From positions 1 through 64,000 of the forward strand of contig NZ_WTWY01000010.1 of the NCBI RefSeq assembly GCF_009870825.1: 64,000 nucleotides of DNA. The letters are read 5' to 3'. Positions within the stretch are counted from its first letter, which is position 1, and every line of letters starts with the position of its first letter. Source of the stretch: Paenibacillus sp. USDA918EY (lineage in GTDB: Bacteria; Bacillota; Bacilli; Paenibacillales; Paenibacillaceae). The translations under genes and the position numbers were made by a program. Shown one piece after another: positions 8,444 through 18,100 of this stretch. The notes under the pieces were generated by a model. The model was not told where the DNA came from, searched no databases, and saw only the letters and a program-made list of their open reading frames with translations.

Positions 8444-9541
8444 ATGGAAAAACGAATGTATTCCGCAAGCGACGAAACCAATCTTGAAAGGGGCACAAAC
8501 GATATGCCGGCACTCGTATTTGACGAAAAACAAATTCTTGAAACGATCGACCGCGTGGTGGACCGCACGTTCCGGATGGATTTCAGCTGGGACTGGCCGG
8601 GGGGCGTCGCCTTTTACGGCGTCTGCGAGGCGTACAAAGCTACGGGAAAAATCGAATACCTGGAGCCGCTAAAGGCCTGGGTCGACGAAAACATGGAGGA
8701 CGGCCTGCCCAAACTTTCGGTGAACGGCGTTTCCATCGGGCATTCGCTGCTTACGCTGTACGAGGCGTATAACGATGAAAGGTACATGAAGACGGCGCAG
8801 GAGATGGCCGAATATTTGACGCATGAAGCCGTCCGCTTCGGCGACGGGATTTTTCAGCACACCGTCAACTCGGAGACGTACAATTTCCCGGAACAGGCAT
8901 GGGTCGATACGATGTTTATGGCCGGGTATTTCCTGCTCCGGATCGGGGCGGCGCTGCAGCGCGACGATTATTTCGAGGACGGCCTGAGGCAATATCACGG
9001 CCATGAAAACGTGCTGCAAGACCCGGCCACGAATCTGTACTACCACGGCTGGGACAACATCGCGGGCCATCACATGTCCGGCGTCTTCTGGGCGCGGGGC
9101 AACGCCTGGGCGGCCTTGACGATGGCCCGGGCGCTGGAGCTGGTGCCGGTCACGCACCCGTCCTTCATGATCATCGAAGGTTCGCTGCGCGACCAGCTCA
9201 GCAGCCTCGTCCGGCTGCAGGACGATTCCGGGCTGTGGCATACGATCGTGGGCGACCCGGATTCCCCGCTCGAAACGTCCGGCTCCGCCGGCATTGCGAC
9301 CGCGATTTTGACCAAAGGCCGGATCTACAACAAATACACGCAAAAATCGATCGACGGCATCCTCCCCAAAATTACAGACGACGGCACCGTCACCGGCGTT
9401 TCCGCCGGCACGGCCGTCATGAAAGACGCCGCGGGCTACAAAGGCGTGCCCGACAAACGGATTCAAGGCTGGGGACAGGGGCTGGCGTTGGCGTTTTTGT
9501 CGGAGCTGTTGTTTCAATCCACACACCCGCGTTGGGGTTGA
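8444..9541 (+). CDS. GH88/GH105 unsaturated uronyl hydrolase
   Basis: A cytoplasmic glycosidase that removes 4,5-unsaturated uronic acid from lyase products (YteR/YesR family), about the family's usual 370 residues. It shows the alpha/alpha-barrel pattern, WVDTMFMAGYFLLR with the probable catalytic Asp155, and HMSGVFWARGNAWAA. Two starts are possible: ATG 8444 (CAGGGGG site) or ATG 8504 (GAAAGGGG site); 8504 gives the more typical N-terminus. The last nine codons (FQSTHPRWG) and the stop lie inside a CRISPR repeat, so the native C-terminus has been replaced or trimmed. The core motifs are intact. Confidence 0.88.
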   Translation: MEKRMYSASDETNLERGTNDMPALVFDEKQILETIDRVVDRTFRMDFSWDWPGGVAFYGVCEAYKATGKIEYLEPLKAWVDENMEDGLPKLSVNGVSIGHSLLTLYEAYNDERYMKTAQEMAEYLTHEAVRFGDGIFQHTVNSETYNFPEQAWVDTMFMAGYFLLRIGAALQRDDYFEDGLRQYHGHENVLQDPATNLYYHGWDNIAGHHMSGVFWARGNAWAALTMARALELVPVTHPSFMIIEGSLRDQLSSLVRLQDDSGLWHTIVGDPDSPLETSGSAGIATAILTKGRIYNKYTQKSIDGILPKITDDGTVTGVSAGTAVMKDAAGYKGVPDKRIQGWGQGLALAFLSELLFQSTHPRWG

Positions 9542-9735
9542 CTCTAATTCTGATGGATGACTGACCCAGCCAGGATATTTTTTCGCGCACCCGCATAGGG
9601 TGCGCCGTCTTCGGCTTAATCGAGATGTAATGATTTCGATATTTCAATCCACGCACCCGCACAGGGTGCGACATCATTCATAATCGGTTAAACCACGGGT
9701 AGACATTTCAATCCACGCCCCCCACAGGGTGCGAC
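9511..9735 (-). CRISPR. Short type I-C-like CRISPR array (4 repeats, 3 spacers)
   Basis: Repeats lie at 9511-9542, 9575-9606, 9641-9672 and 9705-9735, with spacers of 32, 34 and 32 bases. The best copy (9641) reads ATTTCAATCCACGCACCCGC plus ACAGGGTGCGAC, the reverse complement of the I-C type repeat GTCGCACCC...GAAAC. Copies 3 and 4 are well conserved, and copy 4 lacks one base. Copies 1 and 2 are decayed (about 7 and 9 mismatches), as expected at the trailer end. Transcription would be from the minus strand with the leader on the right. No cas gene lies nearby. Confidence 0.85.
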
Positions 9736-9935
9736 TCCGATTTTTCAAGTAGAGAACCTGAAAAATAGTCGTTCATAACCACTCATGATCCAATTAAAAT
9801 TGTATTTATTTACATAAATGTATAAATAACAAGATATTTTTTTCATCATTTCAACTTTAATATTCGACAAAAATCTCCCAAAACCTGCTATGGGCATATC
9901 ACCCTTTTTAAAGCCCGGTTCTTTCCCTCTTCCAA
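9736..9935 (-). promoter_or_regulatory. AT-rich candidate CRISPR leader
   Basis: About 200 bases of much higher AT content than the surroundings directly follow the best-conserved repeats, on the side where the leader of a minus-strand array should lie. An open frame across it (9745-9963, minus) has no ribosome binding site or recognisable product and is not called. Confidence 0.45.
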
Positions 9936-10742
9936 TCAAACCGAATTGCTCTGCCCCCACCACAGTCCTTTGGTAAAGGAAAAGAGATGCTTGCGCTTCT
10001 TTTGCGGCTTCTCGGAAAATATCCTTTCCTGCTCATTGGTTATGAGATTTTGTGCGATCTGGCGGAAACGGCGTCCGCTTTCCTGCTCGGGATCAAGGGC
10101 AATCGGAATTCCTCGGGCTACGGAACGTATGATATCCACGTCCATCCGTATAACTCCAATGAGACCGATATTGAGAATATTCACGATATCTTCAAGGTTT
10201 AAGTCCCGCTCGGCCGGATCATCCGACATATTAACGATAAGCTGCGGAGGGGAATCGATCAGGTCGCCCAGCAACCCGATGACGCGATCGGCGTCCTGAA
10301 GCGCCGTCCGGTTGGGCGTCGTGACGATGATCGCTTCGTCGGCGGCGTAAGAGGCGTTGCGGAATCCGCTTTCGATCCCTGCAGGAGAATCAATCAGTAC
10401 ATAATCATAGTTGTGGGCGATGTAATGGACCACATCCCGAAACAACCCCGGATCTTCGTGATGATCGGCGCTCGCGGTGCAGGAGACAAACGAGAGGTTC
10501 GATAGTCGTTTGTCCGGGATGATCACTTGATGCAAACCGCATCGTCCGGCCATAAAATCCGAAATATCATAGTTCAATCGGCTGCTTAACCCGAGCGGAA
10601 TGTCCAAGTTGCGCAGGCCGTAATCCGCATCGATCACACAGACCTTTTGTCCCAAGCAAGCAAGCGCCGTCCCCAAGTTGGCCGTAATCGTCGTTTTACC
10701 TACCCCGCCCTTACCTGAAGTAACACAAATCACTCTTGCCAT
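9936..10742 (-). CDS. minD: MinD-like ATPase (orphan)
   Basis: A ParA/MinD-family ATPase that binds membrane in its ATP form and positions MinC or other partners. It has 268 residues. The deviant Walker A is SGKGGVGKTT (about 9-18), switch I lies near DADYGLRNLD, and switch II is VLIDSPAGIE. The C-terminal segment (KHLFSFTKGLWWG) has the look of an amphipathic membrane-targeting helix. There is no minC or cell-division gene beside it, so it is probably a second copy rather than the mreBCD-minCD gene. The start is ATG; the leader is AT-rich. Confidence 0.85.
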   Translation of the reverse strand: MARVICVTSGKGGVGKTTITANLGTALACLGQKVCVIDADYGLRNLDIPLGLSSRLNYDISDFMAGRCGLHQVIIPDKRLSNLSFVSCTASADHHEDPGLFRDVVHYIAHNYDYVLIDSPAGIESGFRNASYAADEAIIVTTPNRTALQDADRVIGLLGDLIDSPPQLIVNMSDDPAERDLNLEDIVNILNIGLIGVIRMDVDIIRSVARGIPIALDPEQESGRRFRQIAQNLITNEQERIFSEKPQKKRKHLFSFTKGLWWGQSNSV

Positions 10743-11146
10743 GAAGCAACACTTCCTTCTAGACCAAAATACGTGCTGTATCGTCTACAACCAACGTCCT
10801 AGGACGTATGGCTACAACCCATTCACTTTATCACAAGGAAATATACAAAAACTCTACAAAGAGATGCTGTTTTTTTACAGTTTTATTAGCTTTTATGGCA
10901 TTACTACAAAGAAAAGGGAGAAATCGAAATAGCTGCGTTTGCGCGAATTGCTCAAGCAATGGCCCTGAGATACGCTGATGAAGCGATAGCGGAACCAGCT
11001 GTCCAGCATGTTGTCCCCGGGTTTGTGTCACGTTACGAGTGTGGCATAAAAATAGCTATCGAGAATTTTCTCGACAACCTTAATCATTCGTATAGCTGTT
11101 TTTCTTAATGATCCTGCGTTTTCGACAAAGATATATGAGCAAATAG
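10743..11146. other. Intergenic stretch without recognisable gene
   Basis: This is most of the 522-base gap between minD and the acetyltransferase gene. It is AT-rich near minD, and the part around 10930-11040 has a base composition closer to coding DNA. Short frames there carry no start signal or recognisable motif; it may be a gene remnant. Confidence 0.35.
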
Positions 11147-11190
11147 AAAAAGCGTGTTTTGAAAAAAGGCTTGATCAAAACACGCACTTC
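11147..11190 (-). terminator. Terminator of the acetyltransferase gene
   Basis: A perfect 10-bp stem (GCGTGTTTTG / CAAAACACGC) is followed on the minus strand by TTTTTC. It lies about 80 bases beyond the stop at 11265. Confidence 0.65.
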
Positions 11191-11264
11191 GTATTTTCGA
11201 TTGACTCATTCTTTTATAAAAAAATTCGATCATCTTTATAATATTACGCTCCACAATCGCCGGT

Positions 11265-11816
11265 TTAATCATTCGGGTTAATAATGGCTAAAACCTGATG
11301 ATCTTCCCATTTCCCATTGATCTTTACGTTTTTTACCGCTAGGCCTTCTTTATGAAATCCCGCTTTTTCCAACACTCGAATCGAGCCGAGGTTATGGGGC
11401 ATTACACCAGCTTCTATACGATGTAAATTTAAATTGGTGAATGCAAATTCGACGATCCATTTGACAGCCTCGGTCGCATACCCTTTTCCATTATTCTCCT
11501 TGTCTATAAAGTATCCAATGAACGCACTTTGAAGAGAGCCTCGTATAACCTGAAACAGACTAATTGTGCCTATCAATTTTTTCTCGGCCGTCGTAAAAAT
11601 TCCAAAGTTATATTCTTGATCGTTTTTAAAATTGTTATCATACTCTTCAATCAACTCTCGTTGACCTTCGACCGTATAATAATTATCTTGTCGGGTCATC
11701 GAGTACATTTCAAAAAAATGACGGTTTTCCGTTTGCAACTTTAATCTTGCGTCTACATCCTCTTGAGTGAACGGTCTTATAGAAATCTTTTCGCCTGTGA
11801 ACATAAAATCTTCCAA
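11265..11816 (-). CDS. GNAT acetyltransferase, RimJ/RimL type
   Basis: A 183-residue acetyl-CoA-dependent N-acetyltransferase of the GNAT_3 group. ISIRPFTQEDVDARL opens the domain. The acetyl-CoA loop region (IDKENNGKGYATEAVKWIVEFAF, with the Q/RxxGxG/A-like NNGKGYA) and the VLEKAGFHKEG signature are clear. The likely start is TTG at 11816 behind GGGAG; the ATG at 11804 is an alternative. The substrate (protein N-terminus or small amine) cannot be told from sequence. It is monocistronic. Confidence 0.85.
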   Translation of the reverse strand: MEDFMFTGEKISIRPFTQEDVDARLKLQTENRHFFEMYSMTRQDNYYTVEGQRELIEEYDNNFKNDQEYNFGIFTTAEKKLIGTISLFQVIRGSLQSAFIGYFIDKENNGKGYATEAVKWIVEFAFTNLNLHRIEAGVMPHNLGSIRVLEKAGFHKEGLAVKNVKINGKWEDHQVLAIINPND

Positions 11817-12104
11817 GTGCTATCACTCCCTGTTAGACCCTTTATATTGCCGTATAGATCTCATTCTACTACAAATGAATATCCTTTTTGAACATTCCGG
11901 TACGTATGTTATTCATTCCCATTCAAAGGATAAATGAACTGCATAAGCCAAACAGAGAGGGTGCCTCAACGATCTGCCCGTTGAATCCCCAAGCTAGTCT
12001 ACAACTTTATGTCGATCCTGAAGCAACTTATTTATGCAGATGAAAAGTTGGTTGCGGTAAAGGCAAGTAGAGGCTCCGACAGATATACTCTCTTATACCA
12101 TTAA
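11817..12104. other. Intergenic stretch without recognisable gene
   Basis: This is the gap between the acetyltransferase start and the terminator of the SLH protein gene. It should hold the acetyltransferase promoter. I see no RNA gene, repeat or supported coding region. Confidence 0.4.
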
Positions 12105-12141
12105 AAAACGGCAGAACCCGAATCGGGTCCTGCCGCCTTTT
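12105..12141 (-). terminator. Terminator of the giant SLH protein gene
   Basis: GGCAGGACCCGA pairs with TCGGGTTCTGCC and is followed on the minus strand by TTTTTTAA, directly after the stop codon. Confidence 0.85.
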
Positions 12142-15100
12142 TTATGGAGTGACTTGCGTCAGCTTGCCCAGCAAATTGTAGATGATTTGCGCGCTTTCCG
12201 CCCGGGTCGCCGCCCCTGTCGGATTAAAGCGCTGCGGCGATTGCCCTTGCATCAGTCCCGAAGCGTAAACCTCCTGCACCGCTTCCTGTACCCAAGCCGG
12301 CGAAGAGGCGACGTCGTTAAACGCGGCCTTGCCGGCGGAACCGCCGGATGCGGAAGCTCCACCTGCCAGCTTATACGCGCGGGCGATCATGGCCGCCGCT
12401 TCCTGGCGCTTGATCAAAGCGTTCGGCGCGAAGCTGTTCTCGCTTACGCCCTGCACGATCCCGGCTTGCACCGCCGCCGATACGGCCTCCGCGTACCACT
12501 GATCCGCGGCCACGTCGGAAAACGGCGTCGTGCCGCTGCCCTTCAGGTGCAGCAAGCGTACGAGCATGGCGGCCATTTCCGCGCGGGTCACCGGCTGGTT
12601 CGGCGCAAACCGGCCGGCGTCGATCCCTTCGATCAGATGTTTCGCCGCCAGCTCTTGAATGACCTCCGCCGCCCAATGATTTGCCGTATCCGCAAAGTTT
12701 TTGCGGTATTCCAACACGGCATAGGCAGGATCAAGACTGGATATTTCGGATGTCAGATGACCGCTTGCCAACGCCCCTCCGAAATAGCTCAGCTTGCCTG
12801 AGCCGGCCAGGCCATAGATGCCGGAAAGCTTCGGATTCACGCCCGATGAAACCGGCAGCGTCAACGTGATCGGCTGCTTCAAATCGGTCAGCGAATAGAT
12901 TTTGCCGTCCTTCACGGTGATGCTCAGGCTAAATTTCAGCATATCGCTGCCGGCGCGGAGCGAAGCGCCCGATTCATGCTCGGCTGCCGCGATGTGCTTC
13001 GCTTGTTCGCCGCCGGACATCCGGTTCACGCTGAATTTGATTTGGCTTCCTTGCCGCTGTCCTTCGGGGATCAGCTCGCTTAAATCTTGAAGTACGGATG
13101 CCGGAAGCGTCAGCGAGACATTGCCCGCCTCAATACGTACAGGTTTATTTTGAAGCAGCGCACCCGCGCTGCCGGGGAGAATCAGCTCCTCGAAAGGCTG
13201 GTCCGTCGAGAAGGAAACGTCGCCTTTGGCGACAAGCGCGGACAGCTCGCTTTCCGATACGCTCCACTTTCCTGTATTTTTAGGAGGCGTTACCGGATCC
13301 GGCTTGCCGCCGCCTCCGTTAGGGCCGCTACCATCGTTGCCGTGATTGCCGCCGGCGTTTCCTCCCCCATTGCCGTCGCCTCCGCCAGGATTCCCTGGTG
13401 CCCGGACGTTCAAGACATATTCAGCATGGAATGCCTCATAAGTGGCCGAAATGACCGTCGTTCCTTCCGCCAATGCCGTCACCATGCCCCGTTCATTGAC
13501 GGATGCGACATCCTTGCGGCTGCTGTCATAAGAGACGCCGTCCAGCAGTGGAATCCGTGTGCCATCCTGGTAGACCGCTTCCGTCACGGTCTGATCGGTC
13601 TCGCCGACTTTCAGGTTGTCTTTTCCTTGCAATAGGATGGATTCGATCATGCCTTCCGGCACCCGACCGACGGTAATCGTCGTATCTCCGTGTACGTTCC
13701 GATCGGCGGTGCTTGTCGCCCTGACGACCGCCGTTCCCAAAGCCTTGGCCGTAACGAGCCCCTCGGCGGAGACGCTCACCGCCTCTTGATCCGCAGGGTC
13801 GGCGCTGTACACGGACCAGGTGACGCTTTTATCCGTCGCCTGCTCCGGTTTCACCTGCGCGGTAAGCCGGCGGGTTTCGCCGACGGCGAGTTTCACGTCC
13901 TGCTCCTTGATTTCGACGCTTTCCGGAGCGATCGCCGTTTTGGACAGCTTGAATTGGTCGACGATCCGTCCGCCTACCGTTTTCGTCACGAACTTGAGCT
14001 GCTCCCCGTCGACTTCGACCGAGGCGTACATTTGCGTCGCTTCGTCGTCCGTGATCCGCTGCCAATCCCGCTTCGTCAGCGAATAAAACTTCGGCCCCGT
14101 CGAACCGGCAACGACGTACGTCGTGCCTTGGCCGTCTTCCACGATTGTATTGTCCATCATCGGGTAGGTCCGCAAATAAATATGATCATGGCCGTTCAGC
14201 ACGAGATCGACCCCGTGTTTTTCAAGCACCGGCGCCCACAGCCGCCGGATTTCGGCCGTATCGTAGATGCTGCCGTACGGGCCGCGGTGGAAAATCGCGA
14301 TTTTCCACGGCTTTGTCGTCGCCGCCAAATCCTTTTCCAGCCACTGCTGCTGCTCTTCGTATCGGTATTCGCTGTTCAGGACGATAAAATGAATGTTTTT
14401 GTAATCAAAAGAAAATTGGCTTCCCTTCAAGCTGTCCAGCCCGTTCCCCGGCTGATTGAAGTGGGCCAGGAAATCGTTGTTTTCCTTCGTGCCCATCACC
14501 TCATGGTTGCCGATCGCCCCGACGAGCGTCGTGTTCAGGAACGCTTCCTGCGCTTCGCCGAACCACCATTTCCATTCCTGCTCGTTAAAACCTTTGTCGA
14601 CCATATCTCCGACATGCACCATAAATTCGGCGTCAGGCGTATTTTCGAGCGCTTTTTTCACCGTGTTGCCCCACAGCTGGAACCCCTTCTGGTCACCTGC
14701 CTGGGAATCGGCAAAATACAAAAAGCTCGTATGATCCCCGGAAGCTTCGGCGGTTTTGAAGGTCCCTTGCGGGCTGTAATGGCCTTGGCCGTCCCCTACG
14801 CGATAAACGTAAACGGCGCCCGGTTCCAGGCCGTCGACGGCCGCCTTGTGCACCCGCACGGTACCGAGATCCACCGTTTGGTACAAATAACTTGTGCCAT
14901 CCGCCTTTTTCACGTTCGCTTGATCAAATCCGTTGAACTCCGACTGCTTTGCGAATTCGACGACGCTCGGCTCCGTTCCCGGATGGGTGTGCCAGGTGAA
15001 TCCTCTCGAAGCGGTCGGGTCGGCGCCCATGCTGACGTTGATGTTGTACGGCGTCTCCGTGCCGGAAAGCGGGGAAACCTTAAATTCCGCCACCGGGCTG

Positions 15101-18100
15101 TACATGCCGCCTTTGGCCGCCTGCACCTTGTACGTCTTCACGGTGGACGTCAGCGCCTTCGTTTTCAGCTGCCCCTGCGCGTCCGTCGTTCCGACCGGAT
15201 TGCCGTCGGCCGAAATTTGCGCTCCTTCTACGGGTGCGCCGGATTCCTCTTTGACCTGGAACACCGTCTCGTATCCTTGAATGTTTCCGTCCTCGTTCCA
15301 GGACAGGGACAGTCCGCTCTTGATAATCGAGGACAGCGGCAAACCAAAAAACGTATAGCTCACGCCTCCCGTGCTGACGAACGAAACGGTGCCGGACACG
15401 AACCGGATCGTATTTTCGCCCGTCGCATCCTTTTTCACGTCGTATTGGATTTGTCCAATGAGATCCTGATCGGTCAACGACGATTCGTTAAGCCTGTCCA
15501 TCGTCACAACGACCGTTCCCGTGCTAGTGTCGATATCCGCCTGCACTTGGGAAGCATTCAGCTTTTTCCCCGGCGCGAACCTTAGGTTTTCCACTCTCGA
15601 CGGATCAAACGCAAGCTTGATTTGCCCGCTTTTCAAGTCCGAAGCTTTAACGCCTTTGATATCGACCGAATACGAATTTCCGGCATAAACGACCTTGGGC
15701 GTATCATACGCAATTTTGGAAGAGCCGGTATCCACGTTGAACGTCCACGCCTCAGTCGTCCGGTTGCCGGACAAATCCTTGACCGACACCTGCGCCTGAT
15801 GGACCCCGTCTGCAAGCGGCGTGGCCGGCGTATAATATATTCGTCCTTCCGGCGGATACAGCGTATGCCGCACCCGGACCCCGTCCACGTCAAAACGGAT
15901 CGAATCGGGGTCGATCAAGGTCGTGCCCGGATGCTGCGCCGGGTCGTATCCGGCATCTTCGGCGTACACCTTCATGACCGGCTGGTTCGTATGAACCGTT
16001 TCTCCCTCGGCCGGCGAGAAGTTTTTGAGCACCGGTGGCTCCAGGTCGTCTTCGGCCGGGCCGTACAACGCCCGGATTTGATCCACGTAGATGGCGCCGG
16101 CGTCTTTTTTCGCCCCCGACGTTTCCATGTACCGCACAGGCATGTCCATCGTCAGCGGCAGTGTTCTGCCCTTAGGCACATCGGCTTCAACGTACTTCCA
16201 GCCAACCCAGTCGACGCCGATGCCTTCCTTCGTCAAATCCAGCGCAATCGTCCCTTTGCTGTCGCGCAGCTGCGCACGCAGCCAATGGCCCTTGCCGTCC
16301 CCGTATACCCACATGCTGATTTTCTCCGGATAACCCGGAATCGCAATCGGGGCGTTTTTGGTTTGCAAATACGCGCCCGACGTGCCCGGCATGCCGGTAA
16401 AATCATACTCCAGCTTCAGCGAGCCCTTGCCGAATCGCACCAGGTCCTCGTTCGTTTCGATGCTGACCTTGGACGTTTTGAACTGGGCTCCGGCCGATGG
16501 CTGGTAGGCGTCCAATCCGTTTTCAAAGTCTTCCAGGATGACCGGCGGCAATCCGATGTTCACGTCCACCGATGCCTCAACTCCTTTGTAGCCGACAAAA
16601 ATTTTGCCGCTTTGCTCCGTTTGGTCGGTCGCCGTAAAAACGCCGTTTGCGTCGATCGATCCGATCGGCCCTTCCACGCGCCATTCGAGCTGGCCGTTAT
16701 CCGCCTGAATGACCTGACCGTTCCGCAGCGCCGTCACGTTGAGCTTTTCCGACTTGCCCGGCGCGAAGCTTTTTACCGCATCCCCAAAAGAAAGCTCCGT
16801 CAGCGTATCCACCACCTCGACTTTCGCTTCTCCGCTAAGCGCGCCCGATGTCGCGGAAACGTCCGCCATGCCCGCTCCCGAACCGGCCGTAAATACGCCT
16901 TGATCGTCGATCGCGCCGATCTTCGGAGCCACGCTCCACTGCAGCGTCCCGCTGAAGGCTGCCGGATGGAGGTTCGCATCCACCGCCGCCGCTTTGAAGG
17001 AAACCGCCGAGCCGGCGAGCACGCGCTGCAGCTGCGGCTGAACGGACAGCTTGTCCGCCGCTCCCTCGGGAGCTTTGTTCACGAGCAAGATCCCGTTTGC
17101 GGTTTTGCGCTCCCCGCCGTCCGAAGGCGAATTAAGCAGTTTCCTCTGGGTATCTCCCGGCATCCTGGCAATAAAGGTAGACGATCCGCCGCCGTCCAGG
17201 TTCAGGGCGTTCACGACGCCCATGTCCTTCATAAGCTGCGCCAGCTCGGCCAGCGTGACGCCTTCGCTGAATCCCGGCTGACGGCCGTCGATTTCGAGCA
17301 GCACAACCGAGCCGTCCGCTTTCGTCCCGATCGCCGTACGGGGATGCGCCGCAGGATCGGTGTTCGGCTGAACCTGTCCATCTTTGACAAGCAGCGCCGA
17401 CCCGCCGATCGCCATCGTAACGTCGCTCCACTCGCCGCCGAGCTGCAGGCTGACGTTTGCCTCATCTCCGACTTGAAGCCCCGAGAGCATGTCGCGCTTC
17501 GCGCCCGAAGCGGACAACACGACCTTGCCGTCCCCAATCGGCGTATTCCCTTTGTTCTTATGGATGCTCTCCACTTTCAGCTGCAGCGTCTGCCCGCTTT
17601 TCGCCTCGCCATTAACGACGTCCAAAACAACTTCGTCCCCCAAATCATTCGTCATCGTGGTGGCGGAAAAATCCGGCGTATACAGCACCAGGTCCTGGTT
17701 CCCGCGGGTTCGGTTTATCGAGCTGAGCTGGGCCGTCTTCCCGCCGATCGTGAGCGACTTGGTCAGGCTGGGACTCGGTCCGTACAGCGTCGTGCCATCC
17801 GTCTTCAAGCCGAATGCATACCAGTCGTCCGGTGGGCTGACGAGCATTTTGCCGCCGCCCATGAACATGCCGAGCGGAACCCCGTTCGACATATCGTAAA
17901 AATCGCCGTTGATCCCCGCGATCACCCGGTTCCCCGGTTGGTCCGCGTCGCTCGCCATTTTGCTGACGCCCTGCATGCCGTACACTTTGCCGTCCGTCAG
18001 GCCCGGCTCCAGCGTTAACGCCGCATTTTTCGGATCAAACTCGACCATATGGAGCTTTTCCAACCCCCTGTCCAGCTTCATGTCCCTCCACGTATACATC

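Noticed and set aside
9745..9963. A 72-codon minus-strand frame beside the CRISPR array
   Set aside because: It has no ribosome binding site and overlaps the end of minD and the AT-rich region; a leader is the better reading.
13690..18018. Two very long plus-strand open frames opposite the SLH protein gene
   Set aside because: They are antisense shadows of a GC-rich gene: arginine- and histidine-rich, no domain match, no ribosome binding sites. The minus-strand frame has a clear domain series.
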